Assembly: GCF_031181555.1 (NCBI RefSeq)
Contig: NZ_JAPSKQ010000037.1
Coordinates: 12,213 to 45,372, forward strand
From: Streptomyces sp.
GTDB lineage: Bacteria; Actinomycetota; Actinomycetes; Streptomycetales; Streptomycetaceae
DNA: 33,160 nt
Direction: 5' to 3'
Shown: piece by piece, positions 1 to 9,046 of the stretch
Layout of the letters: every line of letters begins with the position of its first letter
Numbering within the stretch: position 1 is the stretch's first letter
Notes under the pieces: generated by a model
Databases searched by the model: none
What the model was told of the DNA's origin: nothing
The model's input: only the letters and a program-made list of their open reading frames with translations
Position numbers and translations under genes: made by a program

Positions 1-19
1 CGGGACCCGGCGGGCGGGC

Positions 20-538
20 TCAGCCCCGGAAGCGTTCCCAGAGCCGGGGATAGCGTTCGGCGAGCAGGGCCTCGTCCTCGAGGTCGAGCGGGGTGCCCTC
101 GGGTTCCGCGGGCGCCGGGGGCAGGGCCAGGTCGGGGGCCACCGTGCCGGTGAGCTGCTCGTACGCCTCGTCCGCCGCGTAGCCGAGTTCCTCGCCGTCG
201 CCGTCGACCTCCTCGTCGAAGTCGTCCAGCAGGTCGGCGAGCGCGTCCGGGTCGTGCAGGGCGCCCTCGAAGACCTCGCGGCCCTGGCCGATCAGCCAGC
301 ACCGGAAGTAGTCGAAGGCGTCGTCGCTCGCCCCGTCCAGCAGCACCCAGGCGGCGCCCCACAGGTCCCAGCGGTAGGCGCGGTGGTAGCGCGACTCGAA
401 ATGACGGGCGAAGTCCAGGACAGCCTCCGGGTCCTTGCGCACGAGCCGCTCCACGAGCAGGTCGGCCTGCTCCTCCGGGTCGCCCTCGGCGTCCTCCCGG
501 GTGGTGTCCACCAGCTCCCAGAACTCCGTCTCGTCCAT
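20..538 (-). CDS. DUF4240 domain protein
   Basis: Acidic 172-residue soluble protein of unknown function. The N-terminal two thirds (start MDETEFWELVD, then an aromatic stretch HRAYRWDLWGAAWVL and a later FDYFRCWLIGQGREVFE) match the DUF4240 pattern, a family common in actinobacteria with no assigned reaction. The C-terminal third is rich in Glu, Asp and Pro and ends in an ERYPRLWERFRG segment. I see no signal peptide or membrane helix. It begins only a few bases after the stop of the WYL regulator gene on the same strand, so the two are probably co-transcribed and translationally coupled. A GTG at 541 lies directly before the chosen ATG at 538 and either could be used. Family assignment is fairly sure; the function is unknown. 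Confidence 0.8.
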   Translation of the reverse strand: MDETEFWELVDTTREDAEGDPEEQADLLVERLVRKDPEAVLDFARHFESRYHRAYRWDLWGAAWVLLDGASDDAFDYFRCWLIGQGREVFEGALHDPDALADLLDDFDEEVDGDGEELGYAADEAYEQLTGTVAPDLALPPAPAEPEGTPLDLEDEALLAERYPRLWERFRG

Positions 539-544
539 CACGCG

Positions 545-1582
545 TCAAGCATCGGCTCTGGGAGCGGGGCGCGCACCCGGAGTGCGCGCGGACCGCCGCG
601 GCCGGTACAGCTCCGCCAGCCGGGCCGCCTGAGCGGCGAACCGCTCCCGCAGGGCCTCGGGCGCCAGCACCTCCACCTCCGGTCCCAGCGCCGTCAGCTG
701 CGTATGGGCGACCTCCTCGGACTCCACCGGCAGGGTCAGCGTCACCCACCCGCCCGCGTCCGGCCCGTCCGCCCCGGCCAGCGCCTCCCGGGCGGACAGC
801 GGGTCCACGGCGTGCGGCAGCCGGCGTACGCCCTCCGGCGACAGCCGCACCACGACCCGGTCCCGCAGGAGCGAGCGCGCGAACTGCTCGGCCCGCTCCT
901 CCCAGAACGCGGGCAGATCGAACCCCTCCTCGCGCTCGAAGCGCCCCTCGCCCGCGTCCACCGTCGTGAACCGGTCGATCCGGTAGACCCGGAAGGACCC
1001 GTGCCCGGCCACCCGCGCGCACAGGTACCAGACGCCCGCCTTGAGCACGAGCCCGTACGGCTCCAGCTCCCGCTCCACGTCCCTCTCGCCGCGCCGGTAG
1101 CGCGCGGTGATCCGCCGGTCGTCCCACACCGCGTCCGCGACGGCCGGCAGCAGTTCGGGCGTCCGGGGCTCGCGGAACCAGTTCGGCGCGTCCAGGTGGA
1201 ACCGCTGCGCCGCCGTCCGCGACGCGTCCCGCAGGGACGGCAGCAGCGCCGCCGACACCTTCAGCCGGGCCGCCGAGGCCGCGTCCTCCAGCCCCATCTC
1301 GCGCAGCGCCCCCGGCACCCCGGACAGGAACAGCGCCTCCGCCTCGCTGCGCGCCAGCCCCGTCAGCCGCGTCCGGTACCCGCCGACCAGCCGGTACCCC
1401 CCGACGCGGCCCCGGTCCGCGTACACCGGCACCCCGGCCTCCGACAACGCCTGCGCGTCCCGGGTGACCGTCCGCTCCGACACCTCCAGTTCCCTCGCCA
1501 GCTCGGCGGCGGTCATGGAGGGCCGGGACTGCAGCAGCAGCACCATCTTGATCAGCCGGGCAGCACGCATGGGGCCCATCAT
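545..1582 (-). CDS. WYL-domain transcriptional regulator (YafY/DeoR-like)
   Basis: 345-residue DNA-binding regulator. Residues about 5-60 form a winged helix-turn-helix (HTH_11 type: LIKMVLLLQSRPSMTAAELARELEVSERTVTRD, split here as LIKMVLLLQ and ELEVSERTVTRDAQAL). The middle, about 140-220, is a WYL ligand-sensing domain, with the characteristic YGLVLKAGVWYLCAR and FRVYRIDRF elements, and the C-terminus is a WCX-type extension. WYL domains are known to sense nucleic acids or small ligands; the ligand here cannot be read from sequence. Three Met codons (1582, 1579, 1570) are possible starts and none has a clear Shine-Dalgarno, because the aceE terminator hairpin ends two bases before the first. 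A leaderless transcript or start at 1570 is possible. The DUF4240 gene follows directly, probably as an operon. Confidence 0.85.
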   Translation of the reverse strand: MMGPMRAARLIKMVLLLQSRPSMTAAELARELEVSERTVTRDAQALSEAGVPVYADRGRVGGYRLVGGYRTRLTGLARSEAEALFLSGVPGALREMGLEDAASAARLKVSAALLPSLRDASRTAAQRFHLDAPNWFREPRTPELLPAVADAVWDDRRITARYRRGERDVERELEPYGLVLKAGVWYLCARVAGHGSFRVYRIDRFTTVDAGEGRFEREEGFDLPAFWEERAEQFARSLLRDRVVVRLSPEGVRRLPHAVDPLSAREALAGADGPDAGGWVTLTLPVESEEVAHTQLTALGPEVEVLAPEALRERFAAQAARLAELYRPRRSARTPGARPAPRADA

Positions 1583-1584
1583 GC

Positions 1585-1614
1585 AGGAGGCCCCCGCCGC
1601 GGCGGGGGCCTCCT
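1585..1614 (-). terminator. Perfect hairpin after aceE
   Basis: Arms 1585-1599 and 1600-1614 are exact reverse complements (15 bp, no unpaired loop in the DNA palindrome). It starts 26 bases after the aceE stop and has no T-tract, as is usual for Streptomyces terminators. It lies two bases before the first possible start codon of the WYL regulator, so it separates that gene from aceE read-through. Confidence 0.8.
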
Positions 1615-1640
1615 GACGACCTGACCTGCGGAGCGCGTGC

Positions 1641-4352
1641 CTACAGGCCGTACTTCTCGCGGGCTTCCTTCACGGCCACCGCCTGCACCTCGCCGCGCCG
1701 GGCGAGCTGGGCCAGGGCCGCGACCACGATCGACTCGGCGTCGACACCGAAGTGGCGGCGGGCCGCGTCACGGGTGTCCGACAGGCCGAAGCCGTCGGCG
1801 CCCAGCGACGAGTAGTCCTGCCCGACCCACTGCGCGATCTGGTCCGGGACCTGGCGCATGTAGTCGGAGACCGCCAGCACCGGGCCCTCGGCTCCCTGGA
1901 GCGCCTGCCGGACGAACGGCACCCGCTCCTCGCCGCGCAGCAGCGCCTCGTCCGCCTCCATGGCGTCCCGGCGCAGCTCGGTCCACGAGGTGGCGGACCA
2001 GACGTCGGCGGCCACGCCCCACTCCTCGGCGAGCAGCCGCTGCGCCTGCAGCGCCCAGTGGATCGCCGTACCGGAGCCCAGCAGCTGGATCCGCGGGGCG
2101 TTCGCGGGCGGGGTCAGGCCCGCCGTCTCCGCCGTGTTGAAGCGGTACAGGCCCTTGACGATGCCCTCGTCGATGCCGGGGGCCTGCGGCTTGGCGGGCT
2201 GCGGCAGCGGCTCGTTGTAGACGGTCAGGTAGTAGAAGACGTCCTGGTCCTCGCCGGGCTTCGCCTCGCCGTACATCCGGCGCAGACCCTCGCGGACGAT
2301 CACCGCGACCTCGTAGGCGAACGCCGGGTCGTACGTCAGCGCGGCCGGGTTGGTCGCGGCGATGACGGGGGAGTGGCCGTCGGCGTGCTGGAGGCCCTCA
2401 CCGGTCAGCGTGGTGCGGCCGGCCGTCGCGCCGACGAGGAAGCCGCGGCCGAGCTGGTCGCCGAGCTGCCACATCTGGTCGGCCGTGCGCTGCCAGCCGA
2501 ACATCGAGTAGAAGATGTAGAACGGGATCATCGGCTCGCCGTGCGTCGCGTACGACGTCGAGGCGGCGATGAAGTCGGCCATCGAGCCGGCCTCGGTGAT
2601 CCCCTCGTTGAGGATCTGGCCGTTCCTGGCCTCCTTGTAGTACATCAGCTGGTCGCGGTCGACCGGCTCGTACGTCTGGCCCTTCGGCGAGTAGATGCCG
2701 AGGGAGGGGAAGAGGCTCTCCATGCCGAAGGTGCGCGCCTCGTCCGGGACGATCGGCACCCAGCGCCTGCCGGTCTCCTTGTCGCGGACCAGGTCCTTGA
2801 CCAGGCGGACGAACGCCATCGTCGTCGCCACGTTCTGCGAGCCGGAGCCCTTGTCGAAGGCGGCGAACGCCTTCTCGGCGGGCGCGGGCAGCGGGGCGAC
2901 CGGGTGGACGCGGCGGGCCGGGGCCGGACCGCCGAGCGCCGCGCGGCGCTCCTGGAGGTAGCGGACCTCGGGGGAGTCGGCGCCCGGGTGGCCGTAGGGC
3001 ACCACGCCGTCGACGAAGTCGCTGTCCTTGATCGGCAGGCCGAGGCGGTCGCGCATCGCCTTGAACTCGTCCACCGTCAGCTTCTTCATCTGGTGGTTGG
3101 CGTTCTTCGAGGCGAAGCCCTCACCCAGGGTGTGGCCCTTGACCGTCTGCGCCAGGATCACGGTCGGCGCGCCCTTGTGGGCGAGCGCGGCCCTGTAGGC
3201 GGCGTAGACCTTGCGGGGCTCGTGGCCGCCGCGGGAGACGTGGAAGCACTCGAGGATCTTGTCGTCGCTCAGCAGCTTCGCCATCTCGACGAGCGCCGGG
3301 TCCTTGCCGAAGAAGTCCTCGCGGATGTAGGCGGCGTCCCGGGTCTGGTACGTCTGGATCTGCGCGTCCGGTACCTCGCGCAGGCGGCGTACGAGCGCGC
3401 CGGTGGTGTCCAGCTGGAACAGCTCGTCCCAGGCGGTGCCCCACAGCGTCTTGACGACGTTCCAGCCGGCGCCGCGGAACTGGGCCTCCAGCTCCTGCAC
3501 GATCTTGAAGTTGGCGCGGACCGGGCCGTCCAGGCGCTGCAGGTTGCAGTTGATGACGAAGGTGAGGTTGTCGAGCTCCTCGCGGGCGGCGAGCGCGAGG
3601 GCCGCCGTCGACTCGGGCTCGTCCATCTCGCCGTCGCCGAGGAACGCCCACACGTGCGAGCCGGCGGTGTCCTTGATGCCGCGGTTCGTCAGGTAGCGGT
3701 TGAAGCGCGCCTGGTAGATCGCGGAGAGCGGGCCGAGGCCCATGGAGACGGTCGGGAACTCCCACAGCCAGGGCAGCCGGCGCGGGTGCGGATACGACGG
3801 GAGGCCGTTGCCGCCCGCCTCGCGGCGGAAGTTGTCCAGGTGGGTCTCGTTCAGCCGGCCGTCGAGGAAGGCGCGGGCGTAGATGCCGGGGGAGGCGTGG
3901 CCCTGGATGTAGAGCTGGTCGCCGGAACCGGCAGCGTCCTTGGAGTCCTTGCCCTTGAAGAAGTGGTTGAAGCCGGTCTCGTACAGCCAGGCCGCGGAGG
4001 CGAAGGTGGCGATGTGGCCGCCGACGCCGTATTTCGAGCCGCGGGTCACCATGGCCGCCGCGTTCCAGCGGTTCCACGCGGTGATCCGGGACTCCATCTC
4101 CTCGTCGCCGTCCACAGCGGGCTCGGCGGCGGTGGGGATGGTGTTGACGTAGTCGGTCTCGAGGAGCTTCGGCAGCGCGATGCCGGCGCCCTCGGCGCGC
4201 TCCAGCGTGCGGCGCATCAGGTACGCGGCACGGTGCGGCCCGGCCGCCTTGGTGACGGCGTCCAGGGAGGCCTGCCACTCGGCGGTCTCCTCGGGGTCGC
4301 GGTCCGGGAGCTGGTCGAGCTCGCTCGGCTGGATTGCGTTGGGGTCGGTCAT
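1641..4352 (-). CDS. aceE: Pyruvate dehydrogenase E1 component, homodimeric type
   Basis: 903-residue thiamine diphosphate enzyme that decarboxylates pyruvate and acetylates the lipoyl group of E2, the entry step to the TCA cycle. Length and full co-linearity match the AceE (single-chain, homodimeric) family. The ThDP/Mg motif is visible as [11 protein letters not shown] followed by an [11 protein letters not shown] segment about 30 residues on. The pyrimidine-binding region with [13 protein letters not shown] and the C-terminal domain with [10 protein letters not shown] are also present. The ATG at 4352 is chosen over an in-frame upstream Met because GAGGAAGG lies about 8 bases before it and the product begins MTDPNAIQ. 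Its own promoter and a palindromic operator lie 110-140 bases upstream; the GntR gene precedes it on the same strand and is a plausible regulator. Confidence 0.97.
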   Translation of the reverse strand: MTDPNAIQPSELDQLPDRDPEETAEWQASLDAVTKAAGPHRAAYLMRRTLERAEGAGIALPKLLETDYVNTIPTAAEPAVDGDEEMESRITAWNRWNAAAMVTRGSKYGVGGHIATFASAAWLYETGFNHFFKGKDSKDAAGSGDQLYIQGHASPGIYARAFLDGRLNETHLDNFRREAGGNGLPSYPHPRRLPWLWEFPTVSMGLGPLSAIYQARFNRYLTNRGIKDTAGSHVWAFLGDGEMDEPESTAALALAAREELDNLTFVINCNLQRLDGPVRANFKIVQELEAQFRGAGWNVVKTLWGTAWDELFQLDTTGALVRRLREVPDAQIQTYQTRDAAYIREDFFGKDPALVEMAKLLSDDKILECFHVSRGGHEPRKVYAAYRAALAHKGAPTVILAQTVKGHTLGEGFASKNANHQMKKLTVDEFKAMRDRLGLPIKDSDFVDGVVPYGHPGADSPEVRYLQERRAALGGPAPARRVHPVAPLPAPAEKAFAAFDKGSGSQNVATTMAFVRLVKDLVRDKETGRRWVPIVPDEARTFGMESLFPSLGIYSPKGQTYEPVDRDQLMYYKEARNGQILNEGITEAGSMADFIAASTSYATHGEPMIPFYIFYSMFGWQRTADQMWQLGDQLGRGFLVGATAGRTTLTGEGLQHADGHSPVIAATNPAALTYDPAFAYEVAVIVREGLRRMYGEAKPGEDQDVFYYLTVYNEPLPQPAKPQAPGIDEGIVKGLYRFNTAETAGLTPPANAPRIQLLGSGTAIHWALQAQRLLAEEWGVAADVWSATSWTELRRDAMEADEALLRGEERVPFVRQALQGAEGPVLAVSDYMRQVPDQIAQWVGQDYSSLGADGFGLSDTRDAARRHFGVDAESIVVAALAQLARRGEVQAVAVKEAREKYGL

Positions 4353-4458
4353 GTCGCCGCCTTCCTCAGTCGAAGGGGGTTCCCTCATCGGTAAGGGTTC
4401 GGGGGTGCCCTTGGTCTTTGGCAGGACAGGGCTGGGCTCGGGTGGAAGCCCGCTGGCG

Positions 4459-4488
4459 ACTGTAACCCCCTGATCGATGATCGATCAA
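4459..4488 (-). promoter_or_regulatory. aceE promoter overlapped by a palindromic operator
   Basis: On the minus strand TTGATC (4488-4483) and TACAGT (4464-4459) are separated by 18 bases, a good match to a primary-sigma promoter for aceE. A perfect inverted repeat TGATCGAT-G-ATCGATCA at 4471-4487 covers the -35 box and most of the spacer, so a dimeric repressor bound there should block RNA polymerase. The FCD-type GntR regulator encoded immediately upstream is the obvious candidate. Boxes and palindrome are directly seen; the regulator assignment is inference. Confidence 0.6.
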
Positions 4489-4623
4489 AGGGTTGAGGGG
4501 CAAAACCTCTTGATGGCGAGAAAGTAGGCACGCGGTGCCTGCGAAAGTGGCACCGGGTGACGCGTTTTCGGCATGTTTTCGCAGGTGAACCCGCACATGA
4601 GCGGGCCTTTGCCCGGATGCCGC

Positions 4624-5247
4624 TCACGCCCGGGGCGCGCACCCCAGGACGTGTGCCTTCACGAGCTCCGCGATGCGGGGGTCGCGCCTGCGGAACGCGG
4701 CGACCAGTTCCTCGTGCTCCTCGGCGTACGACTGCTGGACCGTGCCCAGCCAGCGGATGGACAGCGCGGTGAAGACCTCGATGCCCAGGCCCTCCCAGGT
4801 GTGCAGCAGCACCGAGTTGCCGGCCGCGCGGACCAGCTCGCGGTGGAAGGCGACCGTGTGCCGCACCTGACCCGTGCCGTCGGCCCTGCGGTCGGCCTCG
4901 TACAGGGCTGCGACGTGCGGCTCCAGCGCCGAGCAGTCCTGTGCCAGCCGCTCCGCCGCCAGCTCCGCCGCGATCGCCTCCAGGCCGGCCCGGACCGGGT
5001 AGCTCTCCTCCAGGTCGGCGGCCGTCAGGTTCCGCACCCGCACGCCCTTGTTCGGCGCCGACTCGATCAGCCGCAGCGACTCCAGCTCGCGCAGCGCCTC
5101 CCGCACCGGCGTCTGGCTGACCTCCAGCTCGGTCGCGATCCGCCGCTCCACGATCCGCTCGCCCGGCTGCCAGCGCCCGCTGATGATCCCTTCCAGGATG
5201 TGCTCGCGGATCTGTTCGCGCAGCGAGTGGACGACGGGCGCGGTCAT
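4624..5247 (-). CDS. GntR-family regulator, FadR/FCD subfamily (PdhR-like role)
   Basis: 207-residue transcription factor. Residues about 8-72 are a GntR winged helix with the signature ILEGIISGRWQPGERI and ELEVSQTPVREALRELE. Residues about 78-200 are an all-helical FCD ligand domain. Its three conserved His positions are visible (in AFHRELVRAAGN, EEHEELVAAF and LVKAHVLG), consistent with the usual metal site that binds carboxylic acids. The ATG at 5247 is preceded by AAGGAG at good spacing. It lies just upstream of aceE on the same strand, with a 271-base gap holding an aceE promoter/operator. By position it probably controls pyruvate dehydrogenase in response to a small organic acid, similar in role to PdhR of E. 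coli. The effector is not deducible. Confidence 0.9.
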   Translation of the reverse strand: MTAPVVHSLREQIREHILEGIISGRWQPGERIVERRIATELEVSQTPVREALRELESLRLIESAPNKGVRVRNLTAADLEESYPVRAGLEAIAAELAAERLAQDCSALEPHVAALYEADRRADGTGQVRHTVAFHRELVRAAGNSVLLHTWEGLGIEVFTALSIRWLGTVQQSYAEEHEELVAAFRRRDPRIAELVKAHVLGCAPRA

Positions 5248-5412
5248 GAGGGCTCCTTAGAGAGAGGGCCACCGGCCCCCTTAGGGCGTTCGACGCTTAG
5301 ACAATACGGCCGCCGCGCCGCGCGGAAGGGGCGCACGGGGGCGCTTTCGCCCAGGTGAGACGAGACTTACACGTTCCATACGCCGGGCCCGGCCGCACGC
5401 GGCCGCCGTACG

Positions 5413-5452
5413 ACGGTGCCCCCGTCCGGAAGCTTCCGGACGGGGGCACCGT
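5413..5452 (-). terminator. 20-bp perfect hairpin after sucB
   Basis: Arms 5413-5432 and 5433-5452 are exact reverse complements, a 40-base perfect palindrome 23 bases beyond the sucB stop. It lacks a T-tract. It separates the lpd-sucB operon from the gntR promoter region. Confidence 0.85.
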
Positions 5453-5475
5453 GGGGCCGTGTCAGTGACCGCGGA

Positions 5476-7350
5476 TCACAGGCCGAGCTCGACCTCGAAC
5501 TCGCCCGCCTCCAGGATCGCCTTGACCGCCGTCAGGTAACGGGCCGCGTCGGCACCGTCCACCAGGCGGTGGTCGTAGGAGAGGGTCAGGTAGGTCATGT
5601 CGCGGACGCCGATGACCGTGCCCTCCTCCGTCTCGATGACGGCCGGGCGCTTCACCGTGGCGCCGATGCCGAGGATCGCGACCTGGCCCGGGGGCACGAT
5701 GATCGTGTCGAACAGCGCGCCGCGCGAACCGGTGTTGCTGATGGTGAAGGTCGCGCCGGACAGCTCGTCCGGAGTGATCTTGTTGCCCCGGACCTTGCCC
5801 GCCAGCTCGGCCGTGGCCTTGGCGATACCGGCGAGGTTGAGGCCACCGGCGTTCTTGATGACCGGGGTCATCAGGCCCTTCTCGGAGTCCACCGCGATAC
5901 CGATGTTCTCGGTGTCGAAGTAGGTGATGGTCCCCTCGGCCTCGTTGATCTTGGCGTTGATGACCGGGTGGGCCTTCAGCGCCTGCGCCGCCGCCTTGAC
6001 GAAGAACGGCATCGGGGAGAGCTTGACGCCCTCGCGCGCCGCGAACGCGTCCTTGGCCCGGGCGCGCAGCTTCATCAGGCGGGTGACGTCGACCTCGACG
6101 ACCGAGGACAGCTGGGCCTGCTCGTGCAGGGCCTTGACCATGTTGTCGCCGATGACCTTGCGGATCCGCGGCATCTTCACGGTCTGGCCGCGCAGCGGGG
6201 AGGCCTCCAGGACGGGGGCCTTCTTCGCGGCGGGGGCCGCGGCGGCGGCCGGAGCCGGGGCAGCGGCGGCGGCCTTCGCGGCCTCGGCGGCGGCGAGGAC
6301 GTCCTGCTTGCGGATGCGGCCGCCGACGCCGGTGCCCTTGACGGTGGACAGGTCGACGCCGTTCTCGGCGGCGAGCTTGCGCACCAGCGGGGTCACGTAG
6401 GCGCCCTCGTCCGTCGGCTGGGCGGCGGCCGGGGCCGGGGCGGCCGGAGCGGCGGCCGGGGCCGGGGCGGGCGTCGGAGCGGCCGGGGCCGGCTCGGGAG
6501 CCGGGGCGACCTGCTGCTGCGGGGCCGGAGCCGACGGCGCCTGCGGAGCCGGGGCCGGGGCGGCCGGAGCAGGAGCCGGAGCGGCCGGAGCAGGAGCCGC
6601 CTGCTGCGGGGCCGGGGCGGCCTGCTGCGGGGCCGGGGCGGGCTGCTCGGCGGCCGGGGCGGGCTGCGCCGGGGCCTCGGGGGCGGCCGGGGCCGGGGCG
6701 GCGGCCGGAGCGGCACCGGCCTCGCCGATGACGGCGAGCTTGGCGCCGACCTCGGCGGTCTCGTCCTCGCCGACCACGATCTCCAGCAGGGTGCCGGAGG
6801 CGGGGGCGGGGATCTCGGTGTCGACCTTGTCCGTCGACACCTCGAGCAGCGGCTCGTCGGCCTCGACGGTGTCACCGACCGACTTCAGCCAGCGCGTGAC
6901 GGTGCCCTCGGTGACGGACTCGCCCAGCGCGGGCAGGACCACGTCCGTGCCCTGGGCGGAGCCGCCGCCGGTCGCGGCCTCGGCGGTGGGTGCCGGGGCG
7001 GGGGCGGGCTGCTCGGTGGACGGCTGGGCCTGCGGCTGCGGCTCGGGAGCCGGCGGGGCGGCCTGCTCGGCGGGCGCCTGCTCGGCGGCCGGGGCGGCGG
7101 CGGGGGCGCCGCTGCCGTCGTCGATCAGGGCCAGCTCGGCGCCGACCTCGACCGTCTCGTCCTCGGCGACCTTGATGGAGGACAGCACGCCGGAGGCGGG
7201 AGCGGGGATCTCGGTGTCGACCTTGTCGGTGGAGACCTCGAGCAGCGGCTCGTCGGCCTCGACGCGCTCGCCCTCGGCCTTCAGCCAGCGGGTGACAGTG
7301 CCCTCGGTGACGCTCTCGCCGAGCGCCGGAAGGGTTACGGAAACCGCCAT
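5476..7350 (-). CDS. sucB: 2-oxoacid dehydrogenase E2, dihydrolipoamide acyltransferase (actinobacterial SucB/DlaT type)
   Basis: 624-residue E2 that passes acyl groups from lipoyl-lysine to CoA. There are two lipoyl domains (about 2-77 and 135-210) with lipoylation lysines K43 and K175 in identical [11 protein letters not shown] contexts. A long Ala-Pro-Gln linker runs from about 211 to 315. The peripheral subunit-binding domain is at about 318-353 ([15 protein letters not shown] then [13 protein letters not shown]). The catalytic domain from about 390 ends in [16 protein letters not shown] with the DHRxxDG active-site motif. In Actinobacteria this E2 is known to serve pyruvate dehydrogenase, and the 2-oxoglutarate activity can depend on the same E2, although annotation usually says succinyltransferase. 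The ATG at 7350 has AGGAG 9 bases upstream. It follows lpd by 62 bases in an apparent operon and a strong hairpin follows. Confidence 0.95.
   Translation of the reverse strand: MAVSVTLPALGESVTEGTVTRWLKAEGERVEADEPLLEVSTDKVDTEIPAPASGVLSSIKVAEDETVEVGAELALIDDGSGAPAAAPAAEQAPAEQAAPPAPEPQPQAQPSTEQPAPAPAPTAEAATGGGSAQGTDVVLPALGESVTEGTVTRWLKSVGDTVEADEPLLEVSTDKVDTEIPAPASGTLLEIVVGEDETAEVGAKLAVIGEAGAAPAAAPAPAAPEAPAQPAPAAEQPAPAPQQAAPAPQQAAPAPAAPAPAPAAPAPAPQAPSAPAPQQQVAPAPEPAPAAPTPAPAPAAAPAAPAPAAAQPTDEGAYVTPLVRKLAAENGVDLSTVKGTGVGGRIRKQDVLAAAEAAKAAAAAPAPAAAAAPAAKKAPVLEASPLRGQTVKMPRIRKVIGDNMVKALHEQAQLSSVVEVDVTRLMKLRARAKDAFAAREGVKLSPMPFFVKAAAQALKAHPVINAKINEAEGTITYFDTENIGIAVDSEKGLMTPVIKNAGGLNLAGIAKATAELAGKVRGNKITPDELSGATFTISNTGSRGALFDTIIVPPGQVAILGIGATVKRPAVIETEEGTVIGVRDMTYLTLSYDHRLVDGADAARYLTAVKAILEAGEFEVELGL
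6796..6868 (-). repeat. Near-identical lipoyl-domain DNA repeat, copy 2
   Basis: 73-base segment encoding the lipoyl-lysine hairpin of the second lipoyl domain of sucB. By eye it differs from 7192-7264 at only four positions, closer than expected if the two domains were diverging freely. Confidence 0.8.
7192..7264 (-). repeat. Near-identical lipoyl-domain DNA repeat, copy 1
   Basis: Partner of 6796-6868, encoding the lipoyl-lysine hairpin of the first lipoyl domain. Direct repeat, 396 bases apart in the same frame, so recombination between them would keep the reading frame and change the number of lipoyl domains. Confidence 0.8.
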
Positions 7351-7412
7351 GGTTTCGGTTGCTCCTTTAAAAGTGCGGAAGTCTGTGTCGTCGCGCCCGG
7401 TGCCCGAAGGCG

Positions 7413-8801
7413 TCAGTCGTGGGAGTGGAGGGGCTTGCCGGCCAGGGCCAGGTGGGCCTCGCCGAGCGCCTCGTTCTGCGTCGGGTGGGCGTGGACGAGC
7501 TGGGCGACCTCGGCCGGCAGCGCCTCCCAGTTGTAGATCAGCTGGGCCTCGCCGACCTGCTCGCCCATGCGGTCGCCGACCATGTGGACGCCGACCACCG
7601 CACCGTCCTTGACCTGGACGAGCTTGATCTCGCCCGCGGTCTTGAGGATCTTGCTCCTGCCGTTGCCCGCCAGGTTGTACTTCAGGGCGACGACCTTGTC
7701 CGCGCCGTAGATCTCCTTGGCCTTGGCCTCGGTGATGCCGACGGAGGCGACCTCCGGGTGGCAGTACGTCACCCGCGGGACACCGTCGTAGTCGATCGGG
7801 ACGGTCTTCAGACCGGCCAGACGCTCCGCCACCAGGATGCCCTCGGCGAAGCCGACGTGCGCGAGCTGGAGGGTCGGGACCAGGTCGCCGACGGCGGAGA
7901 TGGTCGGGACGTTGGTGCGCATGTACTCGTCGACGAGGACGTAGCCGCGGTCCATGGCGACCCCGGCCTCCTCGTAGCCCAGGCCCTGGGAGACCGGGCC
8001 GCGGCCGACGGCGACGAGCAGGACCTCGGCCTCGAACTCCTTGCCGTCCGCCAGGGTGACCTTGACGCCGTCCTGGGTGTACTCGGCCTTCTGGAAGAAG
8101 GTGCCCAGGTTGAACTTGATGCCGCGCTTGCGGAAGGCGCGCTCCAGCAGCTTGGAGGAGTTCTCGTCCTCGACCGGGACGAGGTGCTTCATGCCCTCGA
8201 TGATCGTGACGTCGGTGCCGAAGGACTTCCACGCGGAGGCGAACTCGACGCCGATGACACCGCCGCCCAGGACGATCGCGGACTTCGGCACGCGGTCCAG
8301 GACGAGGGCGTGGTCGGAGGAGATGATGCGGTTGCCGTCGATCTCCAGGCCCGGCAGCGACTTCGGCACCGAGCCGGTCGCCAGCAGGATGTGACGGCCC
8401 TGGACCCGCTGGCCGTTCACGTCGACGGAGGTGGGGGAGGACAGCCGGCCCTCACCCTCGATGTAGGTCACCTTGCGGGAGGCGATGAGCCCCTGCAGGC
8501 CCTTGTACAGACCGGAGACGACCTCGTCCTTGTACTTGTGGACGGCCGGTACGTCGATGCCCTCGAAGCTGGCCTTCACACCGAACTGCTCGCTCTCGCG
8601 GGCCTGGTCGGCGATCTCGCCCGCGTGCAGCAGGGCCTTGGTGGGGATGCATCCTCGGTGCAGGCAGGTGCCGCCGACCTTGTCCTTCTCGATCAGGGCG
8701 ACGTCCAGGCCCAGCTGCGCCCCGCGCAGGGCCGCGGCGTAACCACCGCTGCCGCCGCCGAGGATCACTAGGTCGAAAACGGTGCTGGCGTCGTTCGCCA
8801 C
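7413..8801 (-). CDS. lpdA: Dihydrolipoyl dehydrogenase (E3)
   Basis: 462-residue FAD enzyme that reoxidises dihydrolipoyl groups with NAD, shared by 2-oxoacid dehydrogenase complexes and the glycine cleavage system. The FAD-binding Rossmann motif [10 protein letters not shown] is near residue 15, and the redox disulfide is C46/C51 in [17 protein letters not shown]. An NAD-binding [11 protein letters not shown] motif lies in the middle, a second FAD motif is at TISAVGDL, and the C-terminal catalytic HAHPTQNE holds the His-Glu pair of the dimer interface. I chose the GTG at 8801 because GGAGG lies just upstream and the product then starts [11 protein letters not shown] at normal family length; longer forms add an unrelated N-terminus. 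It is transcribed with sucB downstream. Confidence 0.95.
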   Translation of the reverse strand: MANDASTVFDLVILGGGSGGYAAALRGAQLGLDVALIEKDKVGGTCLHRGCIPTKALLHAGEIADQARESEQFGVKASFEGIDVPAVHKYKDEVVSGLYKGLQGLIASRKVTYIEGEGRLSSPTSVDVNGQRVQGRHILLATGSVPKSLPGLEIDGNRIISSDHALVLDRVPKSAIVLGGGVIGVEFASAWKSFGTDVTIIEGMKHLVPVEDENSSKLLERAFRKRGIKFNLGTFFQKAEYTQDGVKVTLADGKEFEAEVLLVAVGRGPVSQGLGYEEAGVAMDRGYVLVDEYMRTNVPTISAVGDLVPTLQLAHVGFAEGILVAERLAGLKTVPIDYDGVPRVTYCHPEVASVGITEAKAKEIYGADKVVALKYNLAGNGRSKILKTAGEIKLVQVKDGAVVGVHMVGDRMGEQVGEAQLIYNWEALPAEVAQLVHAHPTQNEALGEAHLALAGKPLHSHD

Positions 8802-8945
8802 GTCACGTCCTCCATGCATGTGCGCCACGCCGGTCCTCAGTGACCGGTCGGCGGCTGGTGTGCGGCCGCTTGTTGCCTTCGGCCCTTCGGTGGGGGCCCT
8901 GTCCTGCCGAGCCCCATCTTCGCACTTGTCGGTACCGGACGAGAC

Positions 8946-8979
8946 GCGGGGCCGGGGTGTGAGACACCCCACGTCCCGC
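8946..8979. terminator. Stem-loop upstream of lpdA
   Basis: An inner stem GGGGTGT-gag-ACACCCC (8954-8970) is extended by an outer GCGGG/CCCGC pair (8946-8950 with 8975-8979) across short internal loops. It may back up the pepA terminator or be part of the lpdA 5' region; the sequence does not decide. Confidence 0.4.
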
Positions 8980-9003
8980 CGAGAACGCGGCCGTGGGGGC
9001 GAC

Positions 9004-9034
9004 GGGGCCTCGCCCTACCCGCGCGCGAGGCCCC
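9004..9034 (-). terminator. Hairpin after pepA
   Basis: Perfect 10-bp arms, 9004-9013 and 9025-9034, with an 11-base loop, 12 bases past the pepA stop. No T-tract. Confidence 0.65.
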
Positions 9035-9046
9035 GCCACCAGGAAC

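Noticed and set aside
1752..4394. 880-codon plus-strand frame opposite aceE
   Set aside because: Antisense shadow of aceE caused by high GC content; low-complexity Gly/Arg/Val sequence without any family resemblance.
5286..5296. GCGT-TCG-ACGC inverted repeat upstream of gntR as an autoregulatory operator
   Set aside because: Arms of only four bases in GC-rich DNA are expected by chance, and it does not resemble the aceE palindrome.
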